This document shows, in pieces, positions 25,021 to 34,116 of a stretch of DNA of 64,000 nt. Within the stretch, counting starts at the first letter, position 1; each line of letters opens with the position of its first letter. The position numbers were made by a program, and so were the translations under genes. This DNA comes from Myxococcales bacterium. Lineage in GTDB: Bacteria; Myxococcota_A; Bradymonadia; UBA7976; UBA1532. The notes beneath the pieces are model-generated. The model was not told the origin of the DNA. It saw only the letters and a list, made by a program, of their open reading frames with translations, and did not search any database. Location of the stretch: NCBI GenBank assembly GCA_020633465.1, contig JACKDN010000004.1, positions 1 to 64,000 on the forward strand, given 5' to 3'.

Positions 25021-25521
25021 ATGTCCGCGTCGCCCGCCACCCTCAGCCGCCGCCGCGCCGTCACCCTGGGGGTGCTGGCGGCCGCGCTGTTCGAGGCGCT
25101 GCCGTCGGGGCTGGCCGGCCTGTTGCCCGCGTTGGGCGCCTGGGCGCTGGTGGCGCCCGCGCTGCTGCTGGCGGCCGCGGGGTTGCGCGGGCTGAGCCGG
25201 CTGGGGCCGCTGCGGATCCTGGGCGCGCCCGGGGTGCTGCCGGCGCTGACGCTGGCCGGCGGCGTCGCGCTGGCGGCCGTCGGCGCGCTCACCACGGCCG
25301 TCATCGACTGGTGCCAGGCGAACTTCCGCGATCCCGATCTGCTGCCGCTCGCGGCCGGCGGGCTGGCGGCGGCCGGCGCGGCGCTGGCGGGGCTGGCCGT
25401 CGCGGCGGCGACGCCGCTCCTGGCGCGCAGGCTGCGCCGCGGCCCCCAGCGCCGACCTTCGCGGCCGCCGCCGCCGCCGCCGCCGCGGGCGCGCTGGCCT
25501 GGGCCTTCGGTGAGACGCTGA
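25021..25521 (+). CDS. N-terminal membrane part of a frameshifted sulfatase
   Basis: 166 codons from the ATG at 25021. Residues 13-150 contain about four hydrophobic segments (TLGVLAAALFEALPSG, LVAPALLLAAAGL, ALTLAGGVALAAVGAL, AAGAALAGLAVAAATP), the membrane anchor expected for LTA-synthase-like sulfatases. From about 25440 this frame degenerates to Arg/Pro (RRPSRPPPPPPPRARW) and stops, while the -1 frame becomes clean hydrophobic coding sequence. The true protein almost certainly continues in the 25536-27518 frame. The break is at or near the C5 run at 25443-25447 or the following GCC run. GGTAGAAG lies about 10 bases before the ATG. Confidence 0.7.
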   Translation: MSASPATLSRRRAVTLGVLAAALFEALPSGLAGLLPALGAWALVAPALLLAAAGLRGLSRLGPLRILGAPGVLPALTLAGGVALAAVGALTTAVIDWCQANFRDPDLLPLAAGGLAAAGAALAGLAVAAATPLLARRLRRGPQRRPSRPPPPPPPRARWPGPSVRR

Positions 25522-25535
25522 CCAAGCTCGACCAG

Positions 25536-27518
25536 GTGGTGTCGCTGCGCCCGCTGACCGGCCTCGTCATCGCCGTGGCCGTGGCCGCGGTGGTCGGCGC
25601 CACGCTGCGGCGGACGCGCGCCGCCGAGCGCTGGCTGTGGCCCGCCGCGCTGGGTCTGAGCGCGCTCGCCGGCGCGGCCGCCTACACCCTCAGCGAGGAC
25701 GCCCGCCTGGCGGTCGCCGACGCCGAGGGCCTGGGCGTCCTGGTGGTGGCGCGCGCCCACGCGCTGGGCGACGCGGACGGCGACGGCTTCAGCCGCTGGC
25801 TGGGCGGCGGCGACTGCGACGACGGCGATCCGACCGTGCACCCGGGCGCCTACGACCTGGCCGACAACGGCGTCGACGAGGACTGTCAGGGCGGCGACCG
25901 CCACCAGCCCGGCGCGACGGCGCGCGACCGGGTGCGCCACCACGTGCCCGCCGACGAGGAGCGCCGACTCAACGTGCTGCTGGTGACGCTGGACGCCGTC
26001 CGCGCCGACGCCCTGCCCTGCCTCGGCTATCCGCGCCGCACGATGCCGACGCTGTGCGCGCTGGCCGAGCGCTCGACGCTCTTCACGCGCGCCTACACGC
26101 CGGGCGTCACCACCCGCTACGTCCTGCCCGCGGTGATGGCCGGGCGCTTCCTGGGCGACGTCAGCATCGAGGGCGAGGGCGCGCACTTCCTGACGCTCGA
26201 GGGCAACGACCTGCTGTTCGAGCGCCTGAACGGGGCCGGCTACACGGTCGAGGCGCACCTGGCGTCGTGGCTGACCGATCGCATGTGGTACGGCCTCGAG
26301 GCCGGCACCGACGAGTACGAGCGCCACGACGACCTGCCGCTGAAGAAGCCCTCGGGCGCGCGCGCGGCGGCGATCGGCGTCGACGCGCTCGAGCGGCTGA
26401 CCGACGGCAACCGGCCCTGGGCGCTGTGGCTGCACCTGCTCGATCCGCACGCGCCCTACGCCGCGCCCGAGGCGCCCTTCGGCGACGATCCGCGCGCCCG
26501 CTACGACGCCGAGCTGGCCTACGCCGACGCCCAGCTCGCCACGCTGCTCGACGCCCTGCGCGCGCTCGAGGTCGAGGACGAGACGCTCGTGATCGTCACC
26601 GCGGATCACGGCGAGGCCTTCGGCGAGCACGGGCGCACGCACCACGGTCGGCAGCTGTACGAAGAGGCCGTGCGGGTGCCGCTGGTGATCCACGCGCCCG
26701 GCGCGCCCGCCGCGCGCAGCGACCGGGTGGTGAGCCTGATCGATCTGCCCGAGACCATCGCCGATCTGCTCGGCCTGCCGCCGGGCCTGGACTACGGCGC
26801 GCGCAGCCAGGCCGACGTCGTGCGCGGGCAGCCGGTCGACGACGCCGCGCCGCGCACCGTGTTCTTCGAGGCGGTGCTGGACGATCAGCGGCCCGACCGC
26901 CGCCTGGTGGGCGCGCTGCGCTGGCCCTACAAGCTGATCTACGACGTGCGCCGCGACCTCGCCCGCCTGTTCGATCTGTCGAAGGACGCGCGCGAGAAGG
27001 TCGACCTGCGCACGACGCGGCCGGCGGTGCACGACGCCCTGCTCGAGGCGGCGCGCGGGCGCCTGACCTCGGGGCGCGACGCGATGCTGGCCCGGCTGCG
27101 CCGGCGACAGGTGCTGACCGAGGCCCCGCCCGAGGCGACCGCCGACGAGCCCGTGCCCGCGCTGGGGCTGACCTGGCTGGGGGGCGCCGTCGACGTCGTC
27201 GACGCGGGCGGCACCCGCCTGGTGCGCATCCGGCAGTGGCTGCGGGCCGACGACTTCGCGGGCCCGCGCCCCGAGGTGCTCTTGCGCCTCGATTACGCCG
27301 GGGTCGGCGCGCGCTATCGTCAGAAGCGCCGGTCGGCGCCGCTGCGCGGGCTGTACCCGCCACGCGCGTGGGCGGCGGGCGAGGTGATCGAGGACATCCG
27401 GTACGAGCGCTTCGGCGACGTGAAGGTGCCGCTCGAGATCACCGCGTCGCTGGTGCGCGACGGCGAGACGGTGTTCGGGCCCCAGCTGTTGGGCGTCGTG
27501 CCGCCGCCGCCGCGCTGA
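25536..27518 (+). CDS. Membrane-anchored sulfatase / alkaline-phosphatase-like hydrolase (main part)
   Basis: 660 codons from the first GTG after the frame break; the real start is at 25021. It continues with two more membrane segments (LTGLVIAVAVAAVVG, LWPAALGLSALAGAAAY), then a MopE-type acidic metal motif (GGDCDDGDPTVHPGAYD, NGVDEDCQGG), then a sulfatase domain. That domain opens VLLVTLDAVRADALPCLGY and carries the metal site VTADHGEAFGEHG and HHGRQLYEEAVRVP. The nucleophile position reads PGVTTRYVLPAVMAGR, with Thr where sulfatases need Cys or Ser for formylglycine, so it is more likely a phospho- or phosphoglycerol-transferase/hydrolase. The C-terminal 120 residues are unassigned. Confidence 0.85.
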   Translation: MVSLRPLTGLVIAVAVAAVVGATLRRTRAAERWLWPAALGLSALAGAAAYTLSEDARLAVADAEGLGVLVVARAHALGDADGDGFSRWLGGGDCDDGDPTVHPGAYDLADNGVDEDCQGGDRHQPGATARDRVRHHVPADEERRLNVLLVTLDAVRADALPCLGYPRRTMPTLCALAERSTLFTRAYTPGVTTRYVLPAVMAGRFLGDVSIEGEGAHFLTLEGNDLLFERLNGAGYTVEAHLASWLTDRMWYGLEAGTDEYERHDDLPLKKPSGARAAAIGVDALERLTDGNRPWALWLHLLDPHAPYAAPEAPFGDDPRARYDAELAYADAQLATLLDALRALEVEDETLVIVTADHGEAFGEHGRTHHGRQLYEEAVRVPLVIHAPGAPAARSDRVVSLIDLPETIADLLGLPPGLDYGARSQADVVRGQPVDDAAPRTVFFEAVLDDQRPDRRLVGALRWPYKLIYDVRRDLARLFDLSKDAREKVDLRTTRPAVHDALLEAARGRLTSGRDAMLARLRRRQVLTEAPPEATADEPVPALGLTWLGGAVDVVDAGGTRLVRIRQWLRADDFAGPRPEVLLRLDYAGVGARYRQKRRSAPLRGLYPPRAWAAGEVIEDIRYERFGDVKVPLEITASLVRDGETVFGPQLLGVVPPPPR

Positions 27519-27575
27519 TCCGCGGCCGAGCCTCCGCTGTCGGGGTCGAACCGCCACGAGGGAGCAGGACGAATC

Positions 27576-28277
27576 ATGAATCAATCCGCGCTGTTGCTGC
27601 TGACCGCCCTCTTTTGCACGGCCTGCGCCGGCGGCTGCGGTGGTCGCCCCGCGGCGCCCAACGACGCCGCGCCCCCGGCCCCGGCCCCGCCGACGCCGCC
27701 GACGCCCGCGCCGCCGACGGCCCGCGCCGACGACACCGCCGAGCTCGCGCTGCCCGGCGGCACCACGCTGGTGGCCCGCCTGGACGGGGCCGGCGCGCCG
27801 CCGCCCCTGAAGCTGAGCCTGCGCGGCCCCGACGGCGCCGTGCGCGACGTGGGCGGCTGGGACGCGATCGGGGGCCCGCCGCCCCCGCACGAACTGTGGC
27901 CGGACGCCGAGACCTGGAAGGTCGAGCTGAGCGTCCTCGACGTCACCGGCCCGGCCGTGCGCCTCGGCCTCGTCGCCACCCGCGGCGAGGACTTCTACGA
28001 GGCGGCCGAGCAGGTGGTGCTGCTGCGCCTGCCCGAGCTGAGCCCGCTGTGGCGCGGCGACGGCGACCGCCGCGCCGAGGAGATGGGGCGCTGCGCCCGC
28101 GGGCACGTCGTGGCCTTCGGCGGCGAGGGCGCCGGCCTGCGCGTCGCGGCGAAGGGCTTCGCCGAGTGGCACGACTCGGCCGAAGAGGAGAACAGCCAGA
28201 CGCCCGACTTCCGCGCGCTGAAGCAGGCGTGCAAGGCCCCGGCGGATTACGCCCGCGTCGAGCGCCTACTCCCCTGA
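27576..28277 (+). CDS. Lipoprotein of unknown function
   Basis: A 233-residue lipoprotein. The signal is MNQSALLLLTALFCTAC, with acylation at that Cys, then a Cys/Gly pair (GGCGG) and a Pro/Ala/Thr spacer. The folded part is about 170 residues with strands TAELALPGGTTLVARLDG and LKLSLRGPDGAVRDVGG, and ends ALKQACKAPADY. It has two more Cys, perhaps a disulfide. No family recognised. It follows the sulfatase by 57 bases and may share its transcript. Its last 12 bases overlap the convergent gene. Confidence 0.75.
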   Translation: MNQSALLLLTALFCTACAGGCGGRPAAPNDAAPPAPAPPTPPTPAPPTARADDTAELALPGGTTLVARLDGAGAPPPLKLSLRGPDGAVRDVGGWDAIGGPPPPHELWPDAETWKVELSVLDVTGPAVRLGLVATRGEDFYEAAEQVVLLRLPELSPLWRGDGDRRAEEMGRCARGHVVAFGGEGAGLRVAAKGFAEWHDSAEEENSQTPDFRALKQACKAPADYARVERLLP

Positions 28278-29222
28278 TCCGCCCCGGGGCATCCGGGGCC
28301 CGTCGGCCGGGCAGTCGGCCTTGCGCACCACCGTCGCGAAGTCCTGGTTGCCGGCCACCGGGAAGGCGTCCTCGCGGGCCGGATCCTTGCGCCGCAGGTC
28401 GTTGTCGAAGACGACGACGAGGTGATCGCGCCCCCAGACCGCGACCCCCTCGGGTTTGCCCGCGAGCGCGCGGCACAGGGTCGGCGTGCCGGGCAGCCCG
28501 GTCTCGGGATCGATCTCGGCCCGCGCGAGCAGGCCGGCCACCCCGTCGACGGTGGCGTCGCTGTCGAGCTCGTAGCTCCAGGTCATCCACAGCGTCGACC
28601 CGTCGAGCGCCAGCGCGCTGATGCCGTAGGCCCGCCCCTCGTGCTGCCAGGCCGCGCCGTCGTAGACGTGCCGACCGGTCGGATCGACCACGAAGCTCCA
28701 GGCGCGGAAGTCCTCGTCGCCGCCGGCCTCGGGCAGATAACCGCGCACGCCGAGCAGCACGCGCTCGCCCTGCGCCGCCAGGCCCTCGAAGGTGATGTAC
28801 TCCGGCGGCTCGGGCACCGCGTCGTCGACCACGGCGTTGGCGTTGTCGATGGGCACGCGCTCGAGGGTGCGGCAGCCGTCGCCGGGATCGGCACAGCGCC
28901 ACACCGTGCGCGAGATGGCCTCGAGCAGCAGCAGGCCGGCGTCGCCCGACGGGGCGATGGCCTCCCACTTCACGCGCCCCTCGTGGGGCAGGACGGTGAA
29001 GGCGCGCTGCACCGTGTTCACGCCGGGCGTCAGCGGCAGCTGGTAGGCCGCGAGGTAGCCCTCGCGATCGTTGACCACCCACAGCAGATCGCCGCGTACG
29101 GCCGCGCCCGAGGGCTCCCAGCGCCGCACCTTGGCCGGCGCCTCCATCACGTAGGGATAGCTGGGTGGGCCGCCGCAGCCGAGCAGCGCCGCCCCCCCGA
29201 TCCACGAAGTCCAGGCTCGCAT
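28266..29222 (-). CDS. Lipoprotein, predicted beta-propeller (SdiA-regulated/DUF3616-like)
   Basis: A 318-residue lipoprotein (lipobox LLGC). The mature protein has a repeating propeller pattern: SGAAVRGDLLWVVNDREGYL, VKWEAIAPSGDAGLLLLEAI, EYITFEGLAAQGERVLLGV, AYGISALALDGSTLWMTW, GKPEGVAVWGRDHLVVVFDND. Bacterial proteins of this layout belong to the esterase-like-phytase / SdiA-regulated / DUF3616 superfamily. Four Cys probably form two disulfides. The function is likely surface ligand binding. The start is the ATG at 29222; TACCCT lies 7 bases upstream, so its mRNA is probably leaderless. It follows the ABC-F gene by 50 bases. Confidence 0.75.
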   Translation of the reverse strand: MRAWTSWIGGAALLGCGGPPSYPYVMEAPAKVRRWEPSGAAVRGDLLWVVNDREGYLAAYQLPLTPGVNTVQRAFTVLPHEGRVKWEAIAPSGDAGLLLLEAISRTVWRCADPGDGCRTLERVPIDNANAVVDDAVPEPPEYITFEGLAAQGERVLLGVRGYLPEAGGDEDFRAWSFVVDPTGRHVYDGAAWQHEGRAYGISALALDGSTLWMTWSYELDSDATVDGVAGLLARAEIDPETGLPGTPTLCRALAGKPEGVAVWGRDHLVVVFDNDLRRKDPAREDAFPVAGNQDFATVVRKADCPADGPRMPRGGSGE

Positions 29223-29229
29223 CCGGCGC

Positions 29230-29235
29230 AGGGTA
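29230..29235 (-). promoter_or_regulatory. -10-like hexamer, leaderless configuration
   Basis: On the minus strand TACCCT, then GCGCCGG, then ATG at 29222. It matches the element at 12517-12522, including the preceding GATGCCG. Confidence 0.5.
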
Positions 29236-29272
29236 GCGGCATCGGTCGGCGGTTGCACCCGCCGCGCGCGCC

Positions 29273-30769
29273 TCACGCGATCCGCACCCGGCCGCCGTCG
29301 ACCTGCCAGCGCGTCGTGGTGAGGCGGGCGGCCAGCGCGCGATCGTGGGTCACCAACAGCAGCGCGCCCGGCCAGGCCGCGAGCGCCGCCTCGAGCCGCT
29401 CGACCGAGGGCAGATCGAGGTGGTTGGTGGGCTCGTCGAGGGCGACCAGCCAGGGCTCGGCGGCGAGGCCGCGCGCGAGGGCCAGCTTGCGCGCCTCACC
29501 GGGCGAGGGCGCCGCCGAGGCCAGCAGCTGATCGGGCGGCACGCCCAGCGCCGCCACCAGCTGGAGCGTGCGTCCGCGCGCGTCCGGCGGCAGCGCGCGC
29601 ACGGCGGCGAGATCCTCGGCGCCCGCCGCCTCGGGCCGGTGCTGCGGCAGCCACAGCCGGCGATCCGGCGGCACGCGCGCGTGGGCGAGCAGGGCCTGCA
29701 CCAGCGTGGTCTTGCCCGCGCCGTTGGGCCCGGCCACCCAGATCCGGTCGTCGCGCCGCAGGGTGACCCGCACGTCGCGCAGCAGCGAGTGATCGCCGGC
29801 CCGCACGTCGACGCCGTCGAGCACCGCCAGCACGTCCACCGGGGCGGGCGCGTGATCGACGAACAGATCGCGGCCCACCTCGGCCCGCAGATCGTGGTCG
29901 GCCGCCGCGCGCTCGGCCGCCGCCGTCGCGCGGCGCAGCGTGCCCACCTCGCGGCCCGCGCGCGCCTCGGCGAAGATCGCGCGGCCCTTGCGCCCCGCCT
30001 CGCGCCCGTCGCTGTCCCGCGCGTCCTTCATGCGCCCGCGCGCCGAGACGCTGTGGGCCGCCCCGTCGCGCCGGCGGCGCGCCTCACCCAGCCGCCCCCG
30101 CAGCGCCCGCGCCGCGTCCTGCCGCGCCGTGACCGCGCGCCGATGTTCAGAGGCCTCGGCGGCCCACGCCGCCGCGGCCTCGCTGTACGGCGCCGCCACG
30201 CGGTCGACGCGCCCGTCCTGCACGCGCAGGGTGACGGCGGTGAGATCGTCGAGCAGGGCGCGATCGTGCGACACGATCACCCCCACCCCGTCGTAGGACC
30301 GCAGCGCGTCGATCAGCCGCGCGCGACCGTCGGCGTCCAGATGGTTGGTGGGCTCGTCCAAGAGCAGCGCGCCGGGCCGATCGCACAGCGCCGCGGCGAT
30401 CTGCCACCGCTTGCGTTCGCCCGGCGAGAGCGTCGGCCAGCGCTCGAGGTGCTCGGGCTCGAGGTCGAACGCGGCGCGCAGGCGGACCGCCTCGCGCGAC
30501 CAGTCCCAGGCGAAGGCCTCGATGGCCGCGGTGCGCGCGTCCACGCGCTGCGGACAGGCCGCCACCACCAGCCCCGCCGGCGAGGCGCGCACCTGTCCCG
30601 CCGTGGGGCTCAGCGCCCCCGCGAGCAAGCGCAAAAGCGTCGTCTTGCCGGCGCCGTTCGGACCGACGACGCCGGTCCAGCCGGGGGTCAAGTGAAGGTC
30701 GATGGACTCGAGGAGGGGGACGCCGCCATCGAAGGCGAAGCCCACCGCGTGCAGGTGGAGAGCGAACAT
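29273..30769 (-). CDS. ABC-F family ATPase
   Basis: A 498-residue soluble protein with two ABC cassettes and no membrane segments, the ABC-F layout of ribosome-associated translation factors and resistance proteins. Both Walker A motifs are GPNGAGKTT. Walker B/D-loops are LLLDEPTNHLD and VALDEPTNHLD. The signature motifs are altered: LSPGERKR in the first and PSPGEARK in the second, where LSGGQ is usual. The inter-cassette linker (about 190-310) is Arg/Ala-rich and helical, as expected for the P-site tRNA interaction motif. Probably a translation factor; resistance cannot be inferred. The start is the ATG at 30769. Confidence 0.88.
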   Translation of the reverse strand: MFALHLHAVGFAFDGGVPLLESIDLHLTPGWTGVVGPNGAGKTTLLRLLAGALSPTAGQVRASPAGLVVAACPQRVDARTAAIEAFAWDWSREAVRLRAAFDLEPEHLERWPTLSPGERKRWQIAAALCDRPGALLLDEPTNHLDADGRARLIDALRSYDGVGVIVSHDRALLDDLTAVTLRVQDGRVDRVAAPYSEAAAAWAAEASEHRRAVTARQDAARALRGRLGEARRRRDGAAHSVSARGRMKDARDSDGREAGRKGRAIFAEARAGREVGTLRRATAAAERAAADHDLRAEVGRDLFVDHAPAPVDVLAVLDGVDVRAGDHSLLRDVRVTLRRDDRIWVAGPNGAGKTTLVQALLAHARVPPDRRLWLPQHRPEAAGAEDLAAVRALPPDARGRTLQLVAALGVPPDQLLASAAPSPGEARKLALARGLAAEPWLVALDEPTNHLDLPSVERLEAALAAWPGALLLVTHDRALAARLTTTRWQVDGGRVRIA

Positions 30770-30919
30770 CGGTGCGTCCTGTCGCGATGCCCCGTGAAGA
30801 GTCGGGGCGGGGAAGCAAGGGGCTTCAGCGAGCGGAACGCGCGATGTCCAACGGGCACCTCCAGGTGGGAACGGGGTCAGTGTGGCGAAGGCGGGCGCCG
30901 AGCGCAACCGGGCCACGCC

Positions 30920-33055
30920 CTACTTCTTCGGCGCGCCGGCCTTCAGCTGGTGCAGCAGGAACGCGTAGGCGTCGGTCGTCTGCGCGATGCGCTCGTCGAG
31001 GCCGCTGCCGCCGCCGTGGCCGGCGTCCTTCGAGGTGCGCAGCAGGATGGGACCGCCCTTCGTGCCCTTCACCGCCGCCTGCAGGCGCGCGGTCATCTTG
31101 CGCGACTGCATCGGGTCGACCCGCGGATCGTTCTCGCCGGTCACGAACAGCACCGGCGGGTAGGCCGTGCCGTCCTTCACGTTGTGATAGGGCGAGTAGG
31201 CGCGCAGCGCGCGGAAGTGCTCGGGGTCCTTCACCGTGCCGAACTCGGGCACGTTGAAGGCGCCGTTGGGCGACAGCTCGACCCGCAGCATGTCGTAGAT
31301 GCCCACGAAGCTGACCACGGCCGCCACCGCGGCCGGGTGCTGCACGAAGGTCGCGCCCATCAGCAGGCCGCCGTTGCTGCCGCCGATGATCGCCGTGTTC
31401 GCGGGCTTCGTGTACCCGGCCTCGTCGAGGTGGCGCAGCACGGCGTGGAAGTCGTCGAACACGTTCTGCTTGTTCGTCAGGTTGCCCTGCCGGTGCCACG
31501 CCTCGCCGTACTCGCCGCCGCCCCGCAGGTTGGCCACGACGTACCAGACGCCGCGCTCGAGGAACACGCGGTGCACCGGGTTGAAGTAGGGCTCGAGGTT
31601 GACGCCGTAGCCGCCGTAGCCGTTGACGACGATCTTGCGCTGCCCGTCCTTCGGCGCGCCCTTGGGGCGGATGATGTTCAGCGGCACCTTCGTGCCGTCC
31701 TTCGACGTCGCGAACGCCCGCACCACCTCGACGTCGCTGTTGTCCACCGGCGAGTCGCTCTCGAGCTTCGTCCGGCGCACCTTCCCCGTGGCCGCGTCGA
31801 GGTGCAGCCAGCGCTCCGGCTCGATGTAGCTGCTGTTGCGCACCAGCAGCGCCTCGCCGCCCAGCGTCGTCAGCCCCGACACCGCGGTCACCGGCGGCAG
31901 CTCGGGATCGGGCGCGGCCTCGCCGTCCAGATCGAACAGCCGCAGCGTGCTCGGCCCGCCCTGCTGATAGGTCACCACCAGCCGCGTGGGCGTCGCGAAG
32001 AAGGTCGGCGGCCCCCAGAAGTCCTCGACGATGGTGTCGGGCCCCTCGGGCACCACCACCGGCGCCTTCGCGACGTCGAGCGACGCGATGGGCACGCGCA
32101 GCAGCTTGCCGCGCGGCGCGCCCGCGCGCGAGAGCACGTACAGATCGTCGCGCGGGCCGAAGGTGGCCTGCAGCGTCTTGTCACCGAAGGTGCTGAAGGT
32201 GCGCCAGGTGCCGTCCTTCGCGCGCAGGTGGTGCGAGAACTCACCGCCGTCGCCCTTCTGCACCGTCGCCAACAGCCGCCCGCTGGGGTGGTGCATCGCG
32301 AGCTGGATCTCGGCGATGCGCGGGAAGTCGCGCCCCAGCTCGTAGCGATCCTCGGCGGTGGGCGTGCCCAGCGCGTGGAAGTACAGCTGCTGGTAGAAGT
32401 CGCGATCCTCGGGCGGCCGCTCGTCGCCGCGCGGATAGCGCGTGTAGAAGAAGCCCTTGCCGTCGGGCGCCCAGGCCAGATCACCGCCGGCCGTGCCGCC
32501 GTTCACCCGCGGGACGATCTCGTGGGTCGCCTCGCCGGTGGCCACGTCGAAGACGTGCACGTCGCCGCTCTCGGTGCCGGCCTTCGACATCGACACGGCC
32601 ACCCGCGCGCCGTCGGGGCTGGGCACGTACCAGTCGATGTGCGTCTTGCCGCTGGGATCGATGACGTTGGGATCGACCACCACGCGCCCGCCCTCGGGCT
32701 GGTCGGCCGAGGGCATCACGACCAGGAAGGGCTGCTGCTTGGGCGGCTGGCGCTTCAGGGCGAAGAGGTGGTCGCCGCGGTGGGACAGCCCATAGAAGTG
32801 CACCGTCTCGGCGGTGAGGAGGGTGCGCACGCGGGCGGCCACGGCGTCGCGCTCGGGCAGGGCGTCGAGGTAGGCTCGCGCGTGGGCGTTCTGCGCGTCG
32901 CTCCAGGCCTTCACCTCGGCGGCGCTGCCGTCCTCCAGCCAGCGGTATGCTTCGGTCACCTCGGCGCCGTGGAAGGTGTCGGTCACCGGGCGCACGGGCG
33001 TCGGCGGGGGCCCGCCGGCCAGCAGCGGGACCAGGGCCATCAGGGGCAGGTTCAT
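30920..33055 (-). CDS. Prolyl oligopeptidase (S9A), exported
   Basis: A 711-residue serine peptidase that cleaves short peptides after proline. The N-terminus has a hydrophobic segment (LPLMALVPLLAGG) suggesting periplasmic export. The seven-bladed propeller covers about residues 70-420. The alpha/beta-hydrolase domain has the nucleophile in IIGGSNGGLLMG, the Asp in GENDPRVDP and the His in KDAGHGGG, so the triad is complete. NGYGGYGVNLEPYFN and LRGGGEYGEAWH are family signatures. The start is the ATG at 33055 with AGGAG upstream; a TGCTATAT -10-like sequence lies about 30 bases before it, inside the end of the transposase gene. Confidence 0.93.
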   Translation of the reverse strand: MNLPLMALVPLLAGGPPPTPVRPVTDTFHGAEVTEAYRWLEDGSAAEVKAWSDAQNAHARAYLDALPERDAVAARVRTLLTAETVHFYGLSHRGDHLFALKRQPPKQQPFLVVMPSADQPEGGRVVVDPNVIDPSGKTHIDWYVPSPDGARVAVSMSKAGTESGDVHVFDVATGEATHEIVPRVNGGTAGGDLAWAPDGKGFFYTRYPRGDERPPEDRDFYQQLYFHALGTPTAEDRYELGRDFPRIAEIQLAMHHPSGRLLATVQKGDGGEFSHHLRAKDGTWRTFSTFGDKTLQATFGPRDDLYVLSRAGAPRGKLLRVPIASLDVAKAPVVVPEGPDTIVEDFWGPPTFFATPTRLVVTYQQGGPSTLRLFDLDGEAAPDPELPPVTAVSGLTTLGGEALLVRNSSYIEPERWLHLDAATGKVRRTKLESDSPVDNSDVEVVRAFATSKDGTKVPLNIIRPKGAPKDGQRKIVVNGYGGYGVNLEPYFNPVHRVFLERGVWYVVANLRGGGEYGEAWHRQGNLTNKQNVFDDFHAVLRHLDEAGYTKPANTAIIGGSNGGLLMGATFVQHPAAVAAVVSFVGIYDMLRVELSPNGAFNVPEFGTVKDPEHFRALRAYSPYHNVKDGTAYPPVLFVTGENDPRVDPMQSRKMTARLQAAVKGTKGGPILLRTSKDAGHGGGSGLDERIAQTTDAYAFLLHQLKAGAPKK

Positions 33056-33063
33056 GGGGGCTC

Positions 33064-34116
33064 CTACGGGTCGAACGCCGCGGATATAGCACGAGGCGCG
33101 GCCGCCGGGGGCGGGCAATCCGGCAGGGGCGGGAGGCCCTCGCACACGCCGCGACCCCGCCCCAGCGCGCGGCTGAGCGCCGAGGGCGACACGCCGAGGG
33201 GCCCGGTGAGATCGGCGGCGGGCAGGCCGAGGGCGTCGGTGGCCAGCCAGGCGATGGCGGCGCGGGCCGCGCTGACCTCGCGGGTGCGGCGGCCCGCGGG
33301 CAGGTCGCGCGGATCGGCGCCGACCTCGCCGCACACCCAGCGGGCCAGCGATGACACGTCCCAGCCGGCGTGCACCAGCCGGAAGGTGCGGGCGCGCGCC
33401 GCGTCGGCCTCGGCCAGCACCTCGGCGACGAACTCGTGCGAGCCCGCCACGGCGTCGCCCGCGTCGTCGAGGCGCGCGACGAGGGCATCGAAGGTGGCCT
33501 CGTCGGCGCGGGGGCGGCCGTTGGTGCGCTTGAGCAGGCCGTCGAGGCGATCGTCGCCGACGCCGGTGCGCAGGAAGTCCACCACCGCGTGCCGCGCGTC
33601 GTCGCGGCGCGGCGCGAACAGCCGCAGGGCGGCGCGCACGTCGACCAGGCCGTCGGCGGGGCCACCCATCAGCGACGCGTGGCCGGTCCACCGGTGCGCG
33701 GCCAGCGCGTCGACGTCGTTCACCTCGCCGCAGGCCAGGGGGCGCAGGTGCACGTGGCGCAGCAGCAGGCGGCGGGCGCGGCGGTTGCCCAGCAGCAGCG
33801 AGCGGTAGCGATCGGCGTAGAGGTGCCCGCCGACCTGATGACGCCGGTGGTGATCGGCCGCGTAGCCGGTGGTCAGGCGCTGCATCGCGCGGGCGAGCGG
33901 CGTGGGCCCGGTCGTGACCACCAGGTGCGCCTCGTCGGCCACCAGCGACCAGGCCAGGCAGCGCACGCCGGTGTCGGCGAACACCTCGCGCGCCCGGGAG
34001 ACGAAGCGCTCGCGATCGACCGCGTCCTCGAACAATCGGCGGGTCATCTCCGCACCACCCCGCAACATCACGTGGTGGCTGAGTCCCGGTCCGTCCACCC
34101 GCGCCCGGCGCGCCAT
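33064..34116 (-). CDS. RAYT-like Y1 transposase with DnaA-like C-terminal helices, degenerate
   Basis: A 350-residue protein of the solitary IS200/REP-associated tyrosine transposase type. It opens with LSHHVMLRGG, followed by AWSLVADEAHLVV, where the family has a His-x-His (NHVHLLV); the first His is replaced by Glu. YAADHHRRHQVGGHLYADRY is the usual Tyr-containing block. The C-terminal 80 residues (ARAAIAWLATDALG, LGVSPSALSRALGRG) look like the DnaA-type helix-turn-helix often fused to these proteins. No terminal inverted repeats or target duplications flank it, so it is a resident single-copy gene. The start could be the ATG at 34116 or 34128. Confidence 0.8.
   Translation of the reverse strand: MARRARVDGPGLSHHVMLRGGAEMTRRLFEDAVDRERFVSRAREVFADTGVRCLAWSLVADEAHLVVTTGPTPLARAMQRLTTGYAADHHRRHQVGGHLYADRYRSLLLGNRRARRLLLRHVHLRPLACGEVNDVDALAAHRWTGHASLMGGPADGLVDVRAALRLFAPRRDDARHAVVDFLRTGVGDDRLDGLLKRTNGRPRADEATFDALVARLDDAGDAVAGSHEFVAEVLAEADAARARTFRLVHAGWDVSSLARWVCGEVGADPRDLPAGRRTREVSAARAAIAWLATDALGLPAADLTGPLGVSPSALSRALGRGRGVCEGLPPLPDCPPPAAAPRAISAAFDP

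Noticed and set aside
33064..34116. A mobile insertion sequence
   Set aside because: No terminal inverted repeats, no target duplication and no second copy; the protein is the solitary RAYT type with a damaged HUH motif.
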